Part shown: one piece after another, positions 15,709 to 31,493 of the stretch | How positions within the stretch are numbered: the first letter of the stretch is position 1 | Layout of the letters: every line of letters starts with the position of its first letter | From: Myxococcales bacterium | GTDB lineage: Bacteria; Myxococcota_A; Polyangia; Polyangiales; Houyiibacteriaceae | Length of the DNA: 63,805 nt | Assembly: GCA_019637115.1 (NCBI GenBank) | Contig: JAHBWH010000026.1 | Span: 1 to 63,805 of the forward strand | Reading direction: 5' to 3' | Notes under the pieces: model-generated | The model's database searches: none | What the model was told of the DNA's origin: nothing | The model's input: the letters and a program-made list of their open reading frames with translations, nothing else | Program-made: the position numbers and the translations under genes

Positions 15709-18700
15709 TCAGCTCCCGCGTCGCCGCCGCATCAGGTCACGCCGGGCAGCAGCGCGCGCCGCCGCCTTGCCGAGCTCCTGGTGATCGTCGCCCTCCCCTT
15801 CGAGATGACGCGCGAGGTCGCCGAGCACGGGGAAGCGGAAGATGTCGGTGATCGCGAGGCTGGCCCCCGCGAACGCCGCCTTGAGCTCGCGGTGCGCCTG
15901 CACGGCCAGCAGCGAGTGCCCGCCGAGGTCGAAGAAATGATCCTTCGAGCCCACCTGCGAGACGCCGAGGACCTTCTGCCAGACCTCGGCGATCTTGCGC
16001 TCCGAGTCGCTCTCGGGCGCGACGTGCTCGGCCGCTCGCGCGACCTTCACCTCGTCGGGCCTCGGGAGCTTCTTGCGGTCCACCTTCGCGTTCGGCGTGA
16101 GCGGGAAGCTGTCCAAGGTGACGAAGTGGCTCGGGACCATGTACTCGGGCAGCGAGGACGCGAGGTGACGCTTGAGCGCCTCCTCGTCGACCTCCGCGTG
16201 TGTCGTCAGATAGGCGACGAGGCGCTTGTCCCCCGGCGTGTCCTCCCGGGCGATCACGACCGCCTCGCGCACCTCCGGCAGCTCGTTGAGCCGCGACTCG
16301 ATCTCGCCGAGCTCGATCCGGTAACCACGCAGCTTCACCTGGTGGTCGACGCGCCCGAGGAAGTCGAGGACGCCGTCCGCGCGCCATCGGACGAGATCCC
16401 CCGTCCGATACATCCGCCCCCCCTTCACGAAGGGGTTGGCGACGAAGCGCTCCTTCGTGAGCTCGTCCCGGAAGAGGTAGCCGCGCGTCACGCCCGCGCC
16501 GCCGATGTAGAGCTCGCCCGGGACGCCGACCGGCACGGGCTCGAGGTTCGCGTCGAGCACGTAGAGCTGCGTGTTCGCGATCGGGGTGCCGATCGGCGTG
16601 ATGCCGTCACCCGGCTCGGCCGTGTGTGTCGACGACCAGATCGTCGTCTCCGTCGGCCCGTACATGTTCTCGATGCGCGCCCCGGTCAGCGAGCCGAGCT
16701 CCTTGACGAGCGCGCCCGGCAGCGCCTCGCCGCCGATCATGAAGCAGCGCAGGCCTCGGAGCGCCCCGCGCGCGCGATCGTCGAGCGTGAGCAAGCGGGC
16801 CATCGAGGGCGTGCACTGGAGGTGCGTGACTCGCTCACGGTCGAGCTGCGCCGGAACGCTGAAGTCCTCCGAGGGGAGCGTGCTGACCCGGACCGGCTCG
16901 GAGGTCTCGCGGATCACCTCGCCGACCCGCCGGATGCTCTCGAGGACCTTGGGCGTCGGCACGCCATAGTCCACGAGGCACGCGATCTCGTCGACGCCGA
17001 TGGCCTTGAGCTGATTGACCCGACGGACGGCGTCCTCGACGGTCCCGAAGAAGCCGCTGTCCTCGAAGTAGCGGAGGAACGCGAAGTCGAGGATCGCCTC
17101 CATCTCCTCCTCGTCGAGCGAGCGAAGATCGAGGTCGAAGGGGTTCTCCACCCCCTTGGGCTTCTTGAAGGCGGGGAAGGCCCACGCGTATTGCTTGATG
17201 AGCCCCGCGGCGCTGCGGAGGTAGCCCTTCATCGGCTCCCGCGCGACCTCGCGCGCCTTCTCGCGCGTCTCGTCGAGGTAGGTGTGGAGCATCAGCGTGA
17301 CCTTGTAGTCCGCCGGGTTCTTCCCCTGAGCCACCAGCTCTTCGCGGTAGATGCGGATCTTGTCGGCGACCTCGTCGATCGACTGGCCGAGCAGGTGGGT
17401 CAGCACGTTCGAGCCCGCGCGCGCGGCGTCGCGGTAGGTCTCGGGGTTGCCCGCGGTGGTCACCCAGACGTCGAGCTCGCGGCTGACCGGGCGAGGCTGC
17501 GTGACGACCGAGAGCACCGACCCGTCGGCCCGCCCCGTCGGGAAGTCGACCGCCTCGCCGCGCCAGAGCCGCCGCACGACGTCGATCGAGTCGAGCATCG
17601 CCTGCTTGTTGTTCGGTGGCGCGTTCTCGGGCCGCAGGACGAAGTCGTCGGGCTGCCAACCGGACGCGAAGGCCAGGCCGACGCGGCCGTTCGAGAGGTT
17701 GTCGATGATCGCCCACTCCTCGGCGATCCGGATCGGGTGGTGGAGCGGCGCGACGCAAGAGCCCGCGCGGATGTCGAGGTTCTGCGTGACGGCAGCCACC
17801 GCCGCGCCGGTCACGCTCGGGTTCGGGTACGGGCCGCCGAACGCGTGGAAGTGGCGCTCGGGGGTCCAGACGCTGGTGAAGCCGATGCGGTCACCGAGCT
17901 TAGCGCCCTCGAGGAGCACCTCGTACTTCTTCGGGCCCTGCCCGTCGTCGTTGCCCCAATACATCAGGCCGAACGCCATGGGCTTGGCGGCGATCTCGGG
18001 GTCGACCCCGGCCGGCTTCACGCGCTCGCGCTCGCGATGGACGACCACCTTGAACCCGCGGGCGAGCGTCCAGAAGAGCTCGAGCACGGAGATGTCGAAC
18101 GAGAGGCTCGTCACCGCCAAGAGCACGTCCTGGCTTCCGTCCTCGGCGCGCGGGACGCGGGCGTCCATCCCCGTGAAGAAGTTCGAGGCGTTGCGGTGCT
18201 CGACCATCACGCCCTTCGGGCGCCCCGTGGAGCCCGACGTGTAGATCACGTAGGCGAGGTGTTCGGGTCGCGACGTCTCGCCGACGCGATGCGCGGGGGC
18301 GCGCGGGATGTGCGGATCGGCGTCGACGACGATCACCGTCGCGTCCGTGTGCAGGCGCGCCTTCGCCTCCTGGTGGGTGACGACGATCTTCGCGCGGCTG
18401 TCCTCGAGCATCAGCTCGATGCGGTCGGCGGGGTACTCGGGATCCAGCGGCAGGTACGCCCCGCCCGCCTTCAAGATGCCGAGCGCGCCCGTGACGAGCT
18501 CGAGCGAGCGCTGGCAGTAGAGCCCGACGACGGCGTCCGGCCCCACGCCGTGCTGCCGGAGCACGTGGGCGACGCGGTTCGCGCGCTGATCGAGCTCGCG
18601 ATAGGTGAGCTCGAGGCCCTCGAAGACGAGCGCGACCGCGTCTGGGGTGCGATCGACCTGCTCTTCGAAGAGCTGATGCATGGTGGCGTCGGCGCGGTAG

Positions 18701-20274
18701 GGCGTGCCCGTCGCGTTCCACTCGTGGAGGATGCGGCGCCGCTCGACGTCGGTGAGCAGCGGCAATTTGGCGACGAGCGTCTCGTCCTCACCCGTCGCCG
18801 CGAGCAGCACCGAGAGCCGACGCACGAGCGCCTCGACCTCGTCCGTGGAGATCCGTCGCGCGTCGTAGTGGACGGCCGCCTCGGCGAGGGTGAGCGCCGA
18901 GCCCTCCACGAGCGCCGTCGCGGCAGGCGCGATCACGACGTCGAAGCGGGCGGTCGTGGCGGCGGGCCTCCGCGCGACGAGGTCCCGCGGGAAGGTGAAG
19001 CGCTCGTGGACCCGCGCCAGCTCCTTGTCGAGGAGCGCCTGCGCGTCTCCGACCGTCCCCGACACGTCGACGAGGAGCGGCACGGCCGGCGCGAAGAAGT
19101 CCTCGACGCCCACGACGGCGTCGCCGAGGCGCGCGCCGCGATACCCGACGTGGAAGTGGGTCTTGCCACCGACCCGCCCGAGGAACGCGGCGACGCCCGT
19201 GACCCACGCGGGCCCCTCGAGGCCGCTCGGCGCGAGCTCGAGCTGGGCCGGCTCCGCGCCGGCGCCCGCCGTGACGCCTGGCACCTCGACGACGTCGAGC
19301 TCCTCGAGGCGCTTGGCCCAGAAGTCCTCGTGCTTCGCCGCCTCGGCGTTCTTCTCGGTCAAGGTCGCGCGGAGCGCAGCGTCCGGGGTGGGCAGCGTCA
19401 GCCCGACGAGCGTCGAAGGGCAGCGCGGCTTGCCCTCGAGATCGCTGAGCGCGAGCAGCTTGACCGCCCCCGTGCCGCACGCGACGACCGCGCCCTCGGG
19501 GGTGGCCTCGAGCACCTTGCCGATGGGTCCGCTCGCCGAGCTGGGCTCCGCCGCCCGGATCAGCACGACATCGCCGGGCCCGACGAGGACCTTCGGCAGC
19601 CCGAGCGGGTTGGGGTACTTCGGGCCGTAGTCGAGCGCGCGAACGGGGACGACGATCGACTCGGCGTCCTGGGCCCAGTCGACGAGCGCCATCGCCTCGG
19701 GGCGATCGTTCTTCGCGAAGTAGGTGCGGCGCGAGAGATCTTGCGGGACCCCCTTGCCCTCACCCCGCTCGATCTTCTCGAGCACTTCGGGAAACGACTC
19801 GATGGCCGCCTCGTAGCAGCGCTGGTTGAGCTCGAGCGCGGTCGCGAGCTTCGGGACCTCGAAGAAGCGCTGGGCGAGCACGGCGCCCTCGTCGACGCCG
19901 CCCTCGATGCGGTGCCAGGTCACGCCGTGCTGGGGCTCGCGGTTCAGCAGCGCCCAGTTCGGCGCGTTGAGCCCGGCGTACTTCGGCAGCGGGCCATCGT
20001 GGAAGTTCACCGCGCCCTGGCGCGCGCGCGCGAGGATCGCGTCGGGGACGATGCGGAGGTTCGCGATGGAGAAGAACCAGTCGAACTCCTCGCTGAGCCG
20101 CTCCGCGAGCCCCTTGCCGGGCTCGAGCACCGGGATGCCCCGACCGCGCGCCCACGAAGCGATGTCGCGGTTGTCGGTGATGACCCCCCGCACGGTGTGC
20201 CCGCGCTGCAGGAGGATCTCGGCGCACTGCACGAGCAGCGACTCGGCGCCCATCAGGTAGGAGCTGAAGCTCAT
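15709..20274 (-). CDS. NRPS: formyltransferase / C-lobe / A domain with inserted luciferase-like monooxygenase / PCP
   Basis: This 1521-residue protein opens with a 10-formyl-THF formyltransferase domain keeping the catalytic Asn90, His92 (NFHDGPLPKYAG) and Asp128 (EGGVDEG), with its C-terminal part to about 285. A stretch at about 320-480 resembles only the C-terminal lobe of a condensation domain, without HHxxxDG. The A domain follows, with A3 YTSGSTGRPKG at 678. Between A4 (FDISVLELFW) and A5 (YGPTE at 1205) sits a luciferase-like monooxygenase of about 355 residues (766-1120) of the MupA/Atu3671 type. A8 is near 1318, A10 has NAKVDRKK, and the carrier Ser is 1454 in LGGHSL. There is no thioesterase. 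I infer it loads an amino acid, N-formylates it and oxidises it on the carrier. ATG 20274 has AAAGG upstream; the longer frame upstream lacks homology. Confidence 0.95.
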   Translation of the reverse strand: MSFSSYLMGAESLLVQCAEILLQRGHTVRGVITDNRDIASWARGRGIPVLEPGKGLAERLSEEFDWFFSIANLRIVPDAILARARQGAVNFHDGPLPKYAGLNAPNWALLNREPQHGVTWHRIEGGVDEGAVLAQRFFEVPKLATALELNQRCYEAAIESFPEVLEKIERGEGKGVPQDLSRRTYFAKNDRPEAMALVDWAQDAESIVVPVRALDYGPKYPNPLGLPKVLVGPGDVVLIRAAEPSSASGPIGKVLEATPEGAVVACGTGAVKLLALSDLEGKPRCPSTLVGLTLPTPDAALRATLTEKNAEAAKHEDFWAKRLEELDVVEVPGVTAGAGAEPAQLELAPSGLEGPAWVTGVAAFLGRVGGKTHFHVGYRGARLGDAVVGVEDFFAPAVPLLVDVSGTVGDAQALLDKELARVHERFTFPRDLVARRPAATTARFDVVIAPAATALVEGSALTLAEAAVHYDARRISTDEVEALVRRLSVLLAATGEDETLVAKLPLLTDVERRRILHEWNATGTPYRADATMHQLFEEQVDRTPDAVALVFEGLELTYRELDQRANRVAHVLRQHGVGPDAVVGLYCQRSLELVTGALGILKAGGAYLPLDPEYPADRIELMLEDSRAKIVVTHQEAKARLHTDATVIVVDADPHIPRAPAHRVGETSRPEHLAYVIYTSGSTGRPKGVMVEHRNASNFFTGMDARVPRAEDGSQDVLLAVTSLSFDISVLELFWTLARGFKVVVHRERERVKPAGVDPEIAAKPMAFGLMYWGNDDGQGPKKYEVLLEGAKLGDRIGFTSVWTPERHFHAFGGPYPNPSVTGAAVAAVTQNLDIRAGSCVAPLHHPIRIAEEWAIIDNLSNGRVGLAFASGWQPDDFVLRPENAPPNNKQAMLDSIDVVRRLWRGEAVDFPTGRADGSVLSVVTQPRPVSRELDVWVTTAGNPETYRDAARAGSNVLTHLLGQSIDEVADKIRIYREELVAQGKNPADYKVTLMLHTYLDETREKAREVAREPMKGYLRSAAGLIKQYAWAFPAFKKPKGVENPFDLDLRSLDEEEMEAILDFAFLRYFEDSGFFGTVEDAVRRVNQLKAIGVDEIACLVDYGVPTPKVLESIRRVGEVIRETSEPVRVSTLPSEDFSVPAQLDRERVTHLQCTPSMARLLTLDDRARGALRGLRCFMIGGEALPGALVKELGSLTGARIENMYGPTETTIWSSTHTAEPGDGITPIGTPIANTQLYVLDANLEPVPVGVPGELYIGGAGVTRGYLFRDELTKERFVANPFVKGGRMYRTGDLVRWRADGVLDFLGRVDHQVKLRGYRIELGEIESRLNELPEVREAVVIAREDTPGDKRLVAYLTTHAEVDEEALKRHLASSLPEYMVPSHFVTLDSFPLTPNAKVDRKKLPRPDEVKVARAAEHVAPESDSERKIAEVWQKVLGVSQVGSKDHFFDLGGHSLLAVQAHRELKAAFAGASLAITDIFRFPVLGDLARHLEGEGDDHQELGKAAARAAARRDLMRRRRGS

Positions 20275-20422
20275 CGTTTCGCGACCTTTCCCTCGTCGTG
20301 GTCCGTCGCAGCGGGAGGTACCCCATTCGGCGACGATGTCGGATATGCCATTCGCGCAGGAAGCCAGCAAAGCCCCCGCTGGGTCACGTCACGGGATCGT
20401 GACCCAGCGTCACGTCCCCCCT

Positions 20423-21433
20423 TCACTCTCCGGTGATGCTGAGGAGCAGGGCGGCCGTGAGCGCGATGTTCGCCGGGTCGGTGATGATGGAGCTGACGCG
20501 ACCCAGCACCTCGCCGACGTGGGCGGTCCACTCCTCGGTGACGTAGAGGATGTCGCCGGACGCCAGCAAGACGTCGCTCCGGTTGCCGTTGACGATCGCG
20601 CGGAGGCTGGCGCGGTAGACGAGCGGCCGGTCGAGCGAGCCTCGGACGATGTGGATGTCCGTCCGGTCGCCGCGCTCGTTCAAGCCTCCGGACCGGGCGA
20701 GCGCCTCCGTCAAGCGCATCCCGTCACGATAGGCGAGCACGCGCGGCGTGCCCACCGCGCCGAGGACCACGATGGCGCGATCCCGAGCCGTCGGGACGTA
20801 GAGGTGGTCTCCTGGGAGAACCCGGACGTTGTGGCGCGGGTCCCCCTCGAGCGCGAGAGACATGGAGATGGGCAGGGTCCGGCCGCGCCTGACGATCCGA
20901 GCGCTGCCGAGGTCCGCGATGGGCCCCGTCGACGGCCCCGAGGGCTCGACGGTGTCCGCCGGCCCCTCGACGGCCGCGATGAGATCCGCCACCCGCATGC
21001 CTGGCGTCACCAGGACGCGGCCGGGGGAGCGCACGGCGCCCACGACGGTCGCCCGGTGCCCCACGGGGTCCGAGATCGAGAGCGCGACCTGCACGACGCG
21101 GTCGATCCGCCGCATCGCGTCCCGAATGATCACCTCGGCCTCCGAGAGCGGTCGCCCGCCGACGTCGACCGCGCCGACGAGCGGCAGGTGCGCGTTGCCC
21201 TGCTCGTCGACGACGATTCCCTCGTGCACGGTCACCTCGGCCGAGAACGCCCGGATCGTGAGCACGTCACCCGGGAGCACCATCATCGGCACCGGCGGGG
21301 TGTCGTCCATCCCCTCTTGTGCCGCGACGGGCGGCGCGGTGAACGCGCCATCGTCCGTCGGAAGCGTGGGTGCGTCCGGAAGGCGCACGCACGCGCACGT
21401 GAGGATCCATCCCACGACGAGCCCCTGCCTCAT
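20423..21433 (-). CDS. Outer-membrane polysaccharide export protein (Wza/OPX family)
   Basis: The 336-residue protein begins with a hydrophobic signal (MRQGLVVGWILTCAC) and a Pro-rich linker. The polysaccharide-export domain follows (MMVLPGDVLTIRAFSAEVTVHEGIVVDEQGNAHLPLVG), then two SLBB-type segments: VVGAVRSPGRVLVTPGMRVADLI, and VLGAVGTPRVLAYRDGMRLTEALARSGGL. The C-terminus carries a moderately hydrophobic segment. OPX proteins form the outer-membrane exit for Wzx/Wzy glycans with a Wzc/Wzz partner, here probably the protein at 31494. ATG 21433 was chosen for the signal peptide; ATG 21475 is possible. It is divergent from the initiating sugar transferase (167-base gap). Confidence 0.9.
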   Translation of the reverse strand: MRQGLVVGWILTCACVRLPDAPTLPTDDGAFTAPPVAAQEGMDDTPPVPMMVLPGDVLTIRAFSAEVTVHEGIVVDEQGNAHLPLVGAVDVGGRPLSEAEVIIRDAMRRIDRVVQVALSISDPVGHRATVVGAVRSPGRVLVTPGMRVADLIAAVEGPADTVEPSGPSTGPIADLGSARIVRRGRTLPISMSLALEGDPRHNVRVLPGDHLYVPTARDRAIVVLGAVGTPRVLAYRDGMRLTEALARSGGLNERGDRTDIHIVRGSLDRPLVYRASLRAIVNGNRSDVLLASGDILYVTEEWTAHVGEVLGRVSSIITDPANIALTAALLLSITGE

Positions 21434-21600
21434 GGGTGCGTTTAGTACCAGGGTCGCGCGGGCCAATCCAGCCATTCTCGAACCTTGCACCCCGTCGACG
21501 GGCCCGGTAAGTACCGGCTCGGGCGCATGTCGAACGAGCCAACGAGGGGGACGAGAGGGCGAGCGCCCGAGGCCCCCGGCCCCACAACCAGATTTCTCCG

Positions 21601-23004
21601 ATGGCGGGTTGGGTGAGAGAGCATTCGCCGGTCCTGAACGTGGCCATGCGCCTCGTGGACGCAGCCCTGATCGCCGCCGTGCACTTCGTGGCGGTCACGC
21701 TCATCGCCAAGGAGGATTGGCGCGACCTCCACACCGAGGCCACCATCGTGGCGCTCGTGCTCTTCTACTTCGTAGGTCAGAGCATGGGCCTCTACGTCGC
21801 GTGGCGTGGCGGCACGACCACCCGCGAGACGGGGCGCGTGTTCGCGGCGTGGGCGCTGACGGCGGGCGTGCTCCTCATGCTCGGCTTCGTCTCGAAGCGC
21901 TCGGCGGAGTACTCGCGGCTCATCACGATCCTCTGGGCGTCGGGCTCGCCGCTCGCGCTCGCGCTCTGGCGCGGGTGCCTGCGCTTCGGCCTACGACAAG
22001 CGCGGATCCGGGGCCGCAACACCCGAACGGTCGCGATCGCCGGGCTCACCGAGCTCGGCGAGCGTGTCGCGCGGACGATCCACGACAGCCCGTGGCTCGG
22101 GATGCGCATCGTCGGCTTCTTCGACGACCGCTTCGAGGAGCGCTGCCACCCGATCCCCTCCGAGCTCGGCAAGCGCGAGGGCAACCTCGACGACGTGATC
22201 GACCTGGCGCGCAAGAACGAGGTCGACATCGTCTACATCGCGCTCCCGCTCCGCGCCGAGACGCGCGTCACCGACCTCGTGCGCCGGCTCGCGGACAGCA
22301 CCGCCAGCGTCTACATGGCGGCGGACTTCGACGCCTTCGATCTGCTCAGCGCGCGCTGGGGTCAGCTCGGCGGCGTCCCGGTCGTCAGCATCCACGAGAC
22401 ACCGTTCTACGGCGTCTCCGGCTGGCTCAAGCGGCTCGAGGACATCGTCGTCGGCTCGATGATCCTCGCCCTCATCGCCGTGCCGATGCTCTTCATCGCG
22501 CTCGGCGTGAAGCTCACCTCCAAGGGCCCCGTGTTCTTCCGGCAGCGGCGCTACGGGCTGAACGGCGAGGTCATCCACGTCCTCAAGTTCCGCTCGATGA
22601 CGGTGGCGGAGGACGGAGCCGACGTGAAGCAGGCGACGAAGAACGACCAACGCATCACGAAGTTCGGGGGCTTCTTGCGGCGGACCTCGCTCGACGAGCT
22701 CCCGCAGTTCCTGCACGTCATCACGGGCACGATGAGCATCGTCGGTCCGCGGCCGCACGCCGTCTCGCACAACGAGCAGTACCGCAAGCAGATCGAGGGC
22801 TACATGCTCCGCCACAAGGTCAAGCCGGGCATCACGGGCTGGGCCCAGGTCAACGGCTGGCGCGGCGAGACGGACACGCTCGAGAAGATGGAGCAGCGCA
22901 TCGCGCACGACCTCGCGTACATCCGCAACTGGTCGCTGCTCTGGGACCTGCAGATCATCTTCCTGACGGTCTTCGGCCGGAAGGTCCGCAAGAACGCCTA
23001 TTGA
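21601..23004 (+). CDS. Initiating undecaprenyl-phosphate sugar phosphotransferase (WcaJ/EpsZ-like)
   Basis: This 467-residue polytopic protein has four N-terminal membrane spans, a CoA-binding-like Rossmann domain (VAIAGLTELGERVARTIHD), a fifth span (about 285-310) and the C-terminal bacterial sugar transferase domain. That domain has GPVFFRQRRYGLNGE, LKFRSMTV, RRTSLDELPQFLHVITGTMSIVGPRP and KPGITGWAQVNGWRGET. Such enzymes place the first hexose-1-phosphate on undecaprenyl phosphate at the inner membrane and start each repeat unit. Of the proteins in this window it is the clearest start point of an exopolysaccharide pathway. The sugar (Glc or Gal) cannot be read. Confidence 0.95.
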   Translation: MAGWVREHSPVLNVAMRLVDAALIAAVHFVAVTLIAKEDWRDLHTEATIVALVLFYFVGQSMGLYVAWRGGTTTRETGRVFAAWALTAGVLLMLGFVSKRSAEYSRLITILWASGSPLALALWRGCLRFGLRQARIRGRNTRTVAIAGLTELGERVARTIHDSPWLGMRIVGFFDDRFEERCHPIPSELGKREGNLDDVIDLARKNEVDIVYIALPLRAETRVTDLVRRLADSTASVYMAADFDAFDLLSARWGQLGGVPVVSIHETPFYGVSGWLKRLEDIVVGSMILALIAVPMLFIALGVKLTSKGPVFFRQRRYGLNGEVIHVLKFRSMTVAEDGADVKQATKNDQRITKFGGFLRRTSLDELPQFLHVITGTMSIVGPRPHAVSHNEQYRKQIEGYMLRHKVKPGITGWAQVNGWRGETDTLEKMEQRIAHDLAYIRNWSLLWDLQIIFLTVFGRKVRKNAY

Positions 23005-23042
23005 ATGGCCACAGCCCCCTCGTGAGCAGCTGACGCCCGGCC

Positions 23043-23813
23043 TCAGCGGCGACGCAGCAGGCGCTGGCGCAGCGCGTCGGCGAAGAGCACCGCCGCGAAG
23101 GGCAGGTCGTCGATCAGGTAGCGCCGCACGAGGCGGTCGGGCTCTTGCACCATCCGGTGCACCCACTCGGTGCCGGTCCGCTGCATCCACGCGGGCGCGC
23201 GCTCGACCTGCCCCGCCAGGAAGCTGAAGGTGATGCCGACACCGATCATCCATGCCTGGGGATAGAGCGGCCGCAGGGCCGCGATGACCTCCTCCTGTTT
23301 CGGCGAGCCCATCCCCACGAAGAGGATGTCGGGAGCCTCCTCGCCGATCGCCTCTCGGAGCTCCTCGAGGTCACTGGGGGTCGGGGGGTTCGCGACGAAG
23401 GGGCTGGCCGTGCCGAGCACGCGGAGCTCGGGGTGCGCGCGCTCGAGGGCCGCCCGCGCGCCCTGCGCCGCCCCCTCGGCCCCCCCGAGGAGGAAGAGGC
23501 TCCGCCCCTCGCGCGCCGCCCGGCGGGCGATCTCCCCCGTCAACGTCGACCCCGCCACGCGCTCGGGGAGCGGCCGCCCCATCAGCTGCGACGCCCACAC
23601 GAGCGGCATCCCGTCGGCCACCCGCAGGTCGGCCGCGCCGTAGAGCCCGCGCGCGTGGGGATCGAGCGCCGCCCGGCGCACGATGTCGAGGTTGGCCGTC
23701 ACGAGCCACCCCCCTTCCCCGCGGCCGAGCGAGGCGAAGAGGTGCTCGAGGAGGTCCTCGGAGCCGCAGGACGCGAGGCGCATGCCCAAGAGCTCGATGT
23801 CCGGGAAGTTCAT
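23043..23813 (-). CDS. WecG/TagA/CpsF family glycosyltransferase
   Basis: The 256-residue length is typical of the family that adds the second sugar, often ManNAc or ManNAcA, to a lipid-linked first sugar. Motifs are clear: WLVTANLDIVRRA (about 36-48), ADGMPLVWASQLMG, FLLGGAEGAAQGA, GMGSPKQEEVI, GVGITFSFLAG and APAWMQRTGTEWVHRM followed by RRYL, which marks the membrane-binding C-terminus. It is convergent with the initiating transferase (38 bases apart) and divergent from the PKS. It is probably the second step of repeat-unit assembly. Confidence 0.92.
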   Translation of the reverse strand: MNFPDIELLGMRLASCGSEDLLEHLFASLGRGEGGWLVTANLDIVRRAALDPHARGLYGAADLRVADGMPLVWASQLMGRPLPERVAGSTLTGEIARRAAREGRSLFLLGGAEGAAQGARAALERAHPELRVLGTASPFVANPPTPSDLEELREAIGEEAPDILFVGMGSPKQEEVIAALRPLYPQAWMIGVGITFSFLAGQVERAPAWMQRTGTEWVHRMVQEPDRLVRRYLIDDLPFAAVLFADALRQRLLRRR

Positions 23814-23933
23814 GCGCCTTTCGTACTACGGCCGGCGCGCCTCGCAGGCCGAAATGACGCGGCACACCTCACGCACCTCGCGTGCGTGCTGGACGCCGCG
23901 CCTGTGGTATGTCGCCCGGTGGAGGGTCACGAC

Positions 23934-30491
<6,558 letters not shown>

Positions 30492-30496
30492 GACCG

Positions 30497-31453
30497 ATGA
30501 AGCTCGTGACGATCCTCCTCAACTGGCGCACCCCCGACATGACCCTCGACGCGCTCGCCTCCGGGCTCCGCGCGCTCCAGGCGGTCGACGGGGAGTGGCG
30601 CGTCACCGTCGTCGACAACGACTCCCAGGACGGCAGCGAGGCGCGGCTGCGCGAGGCGGTCGACGCGGCGCGCGCGGCGGGAACGCCGGGCTACGACCGC
30701 GTCGAGGTCGTGCAGAGCGGGCGCAACGGCGGCTTCGGCGCCGGCAACAACGTCGGCATCCGCCGCGCGCTCGGCTCGGGCGATCCCCCCGAGTACGTCT
30801 ACATCCTCAACTCCGACGCCTTCCCGGCCGAGGACGCGATCCGTCGCCTCGTCGCGCACCTCGACGCTCACCCCGAGGTCGGCATCGTCGGCAGCTACAT
30901 CCACGGGACGGACGGGGAGCCCCACGTCACGGCGTTTCGGTTCCCGAGCATCGGCTCGGAGATCGAAGGCAGCCTGCGCCTCGGCGTCGTCACGAAGCTG
31001 CTGCGCGAGCACACCGTGCCGATGGGGATCCCCGAGCGCACGACCGAGGTCGACTGGCTCGCGGGCGCGAGCATGATGATGCGGGCGTCGATGCTCCGTC
31101 AGATCGACCTCTTCGACGAGACCTTCTTCCTCTACTTCGAGGAGACCGACCTCTGCCGCCGCGCCCAGGACGCGGGCTGGAAGGTCGTCTACGTGCGCGA
31201 CAGCCACGTCGCGCACATCGGCTCGGCGTCGACCGGCATGAAGACCTGGAGCCGAGTCCCCGGCTATTGGTTCGACTCGCGGCGGCACTACTTCGCGAAG
31301 AACCACGGCCGCGCATATCTCTCGCTCGCGACCGCGGCGCTGGCCGCGGGGACCGCGGTCTGGCAGGTGCGACGCCGCCTGCAGGGCAAACCCGACGAGG
31401 CGCCGCCGGGCTTCTTGACGGATCTGATCCGCCACGCGCTGCCGCGACGCTGA
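30497..31453 (+). CDS. Glycosyltransferase family 2, rhamnosyltransferase-like
   Basis: The 318-residue protein resembles WbbL-type rhamnosyltransferases: MKLVTILLNWRTPDMTLDAL, VVDNDSQDGSE, QSGRNGGFGAGNNVGIRRAL, the metal motif ILNSDAF (about 96-102), DWLAGASMMMRASMLRQIDLFDE, FFLYFEETDLCRRAQDAGWKV, and the conserved HIGSAST. It starts six bases after the PKS stop on the same strand, so the two are probably cotranscribed. That places an acyl-making enzyme and a sugar-transfer enzyme in one unit. GTG 30488, overlapping the PKS stop, is an alternative start. Confidence 0.9.
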   Translation: MKLVTILLNWRTPDMTLDALASGLRALQAVDGEWRVTVVDNDSQDGSEARLREAVDAARAAGTPGYDRVEVVQSGRNGGFGAGNNVGIRRALGSGDPPEYVYILNSDAFPAEDAIRRLVAHLDAHPEVGIVGSYIHGTDGEPHVTAFRFPSIGSEIEGSLRLGVVTKLLREHTVPMGIPERTTEVDWLAGASMMMRASMLRQIDLFDETFFLYFEETDLCRRAQDAGWKVVYVRDSHVAHIGSASTGMKTWSRVPGYWFDSRRHYFAKNHGRAYLSLATAALAAGTAVWQVRRRLQGKPDEAPPGFLTDLIRHALPRR

Positions 31454-31493
31454 GCGCGCCCCGGATCGCCTTGCTCGAGCCCTTCCTGCCCGC

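Noticed and set aside
15193-20436. Plus-strand open frame of 1747 codons opposite the NRPS operon
   Set aside because: Antisense shadow; the minus strand carries all NRPS core motifs.
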